Below are positions 5,816-6,021 of a stretch of 6,021 nt of DNA, piece by piece. The translations under genes were made by a program, and so were the position numbers. The DNA is from Alphaproteobacteria bacterium (GTDB taxonomy: Bacteria; Pseudomonadota; Alphaproteobacteria; SHNJ01), in the NCBI GenBank assembly GCA_947456345.1, contig CANGQU010000049.1, positions 1 to 6,021 on the forward strand, read 5' to 3'. Every line of letters begins with the position of its first letter. Within the stretch, counting starts at the first letter, position 1. Under the pieces are notes generated by a model. That model saw nothing but the letters and a program-made list of their open reading frames with translations, made no database searches and was not told the DNA's origin.

Positions 5816-5868
5816 CACTTTTGCTGCAATGATTTACCGTTCTTATTACGCAAAAGTGGCCAGCAAAA
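5816..5868. promoter_or_regulatory. Inverted and direct repeats just upstream of the promoter at 5871
   Basis: CACTTTTGC (5816-5824) is perfectly inverted at GCAAAAGTG (5850-5858). An overlapping pair, TTTTGCTG (5819-5826) and CAGCAAAA (5861-5868), competes for the same left arm. The outcome is three GCAAAA boxes, one inverted and two direct 13 bases apart, ending two bases before the -35 element. The placement suits an activator-binding region, which is inference. Confidence 0.35.
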
Positions 5869-5870
5869 AC

Positions 5871-5899
5871 TTGACTTTGTGAAATTTATATGGTATGTT
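5871..5899 (+). promoter_or_regulatory. Sigma70-type promoter of the right-edge unit
   Basis: TTGACT (5871-5876, five of six to consensus) and TATGTT (5894-5899, four of six) have the optimal 17-base spacer, which is AT-rich. Transcription should start near 5906, at the left end of the palindrome that follows. The unit it serves shows terminators after about 70 nt. Confidence 0.65.
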
Positions 5900-5907
5900 T
5901 TTGTCAC

Positions 5908-5925
5908 GATTACAGAAGTGTAATC
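5908..5925. promoter_or_regulatory. Perfect palindrome at the predicted transcription start (operator or RNA hairpin)
   Basis: GATTACA (5908-5914) and TGTAATC (5919-5925) form a perfect 7+7 inverted repeat around GAAG. Located at about +2 to +20 of the predicted transcript, it is where a dimeric repressor would block RNA polymerase. The TTACA-N4-TGTAA core resembles half-sites used by several repressor families, but I cannot assign one. It would equally form a 5' RNA hairpin. Confidence 0.5.
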
Positions 5926-5950
5926 ATTTGACCGACGGGTCAACAAAAGC

Positions 5951-5984
5951 ACCTGCGAAGCCACATGGCAACGCGGGTTTTTTT
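5951..5984 (+). terminator. Rho-independent terminator 1 of the right-edge unit
   Basis: ACCTGCG (5951-5957) pairs with CGCGGGT (5972-5978), with one T-G wobble. Inside it GCC/GGC (5960-5962 with 5967-5969) forms a second stem around ACAT across a symmetric AA/AA internal loop. Seven T residues (5978-5984) follow. Confidence 0.75.
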
Positions 5985-5987
5985 ATG

Positions 5988-6020
5988 TCCGCACGACGTG
6001 AAGTCGGGGCGGATTTTTTT
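5988..6020 (+). terminator. Rho-independent terminator 2, in tandem
   Basis: TCCGC (5988-5992) pairs with GCGGA (6009-6013), and the inner stem CGAC/GTCG (5994-5997 with 6003-6006) encloses GTGAA. A run of seven T residues (6014-6020) follows. It lies three bases after the T tract of the first terminator. Confidence 0.65.
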
Positions 6021-6021
6021 A

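Larger units (their letters stand above)
5906..5984 (+). ncRNA. Candidate small structured RNA or attenuator leader
   Basis: From the predicted start (about 5906) to the first T tract, the transcript would be about 79 nt and almost wholly folded: hairpin 1 at 5908-5925 (loop GAAG), hairpin 2 at 5928-5943 (TTGACC/GGTCAA, loop GACG), the single-stranded linker CAAAAGC, and the terminator hairpin at 5951-5978 ending in U residues. This is the usual architecture of a Rho-independent small RNA. It could instead be a regulated leader of a gene beyond 6021; ACCTG of the terminator (5951-5955) can pair with CGGGT (5936-5940) as an alternative fold. No known RNA family was recognised. Confidence 0.4.

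Noticed and set aside
5928..5943. Guanidine-II (mini-ykkC) riboswitch, because ACGG occurs in hairpin 2 and two small hairpins lie in tandem
   Set aside because: The class needs two hairpins each with an ACGR tetraloop. Here the loop is GACG in one and GAAG in the other, and putting ACGG in the loop breaks the stem.

Overview
The window looks like chromosomal DNA of an alphaproteobacterium. The evidence is the order ihfB - lapA - pyrF - accD, the AccD amino terminus (MNWLTN...RPKIR) and base and codon use that are moderately GC-rich with many TTG leucine codons. The exact order or family cannot be fixed from the sequence alone. All protein genes lie on the + strand.

Layout. A strong Rho-independent terminator (1-32) closes a gene outside the window. 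Next comes a housekeeping cluster: ihfB (IHF beta subunit, nucleoid and DNA bending), lapA (small inner-membrane protein linked to lipopolysaccharide assembly), pyrF (last step of UMP synthesis, GTG start) and accD (carboxyltransferase beta subunit of acetyl-CoA carboxylase, TTG start). Gaps of 33, 10 and 24 nt suggest co-transcription. The trp genes that often sit between pyrF and accD in related bacteria, and the folC that often follows accD, are absent.

After accD, a clear sigma70-type promoter (2373-2400) drives a single-gene unit for an exported or membrane-anchored fasciclin (FAS1) protein, ended by a strong terminator (3117-3148). Two membrane protein genes follow: a YdjM-type (DUF457) predicted metal-dependent hydrolase, possibly read from a leaderless transcript, and an SbtA-family sodium/bicarbonate symporter with no sbtB beside it.

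The last 780 bases contain no convincing protein gene but much structure. Bases 5268-5368 can fold as three directly abutting hairpins closed by an outer helix, a four-way-junction shape. One of these hairpins starts with a 16/17 copy of the 5' end of the tRNA-Ser(GGA) gene that follows at 5436-5526. That tRNA has an unusual U73 discriminator base. A 290-base stretch without recognisable content follows. At the right edge there is a compact transcription unit: a consensus-like promoter (5871-5899), a perfect 7+7 palindrome at the predicted start site (5908-5925), a second perfect hairpin (5928-5943) and two tandem intrinsic terminators (5951-5984, 5988-6020). This is the best candidate here for something undescribed, either a small structured RNA of about 80 nt or an attenuator-type leader of a gene beyond the edge.
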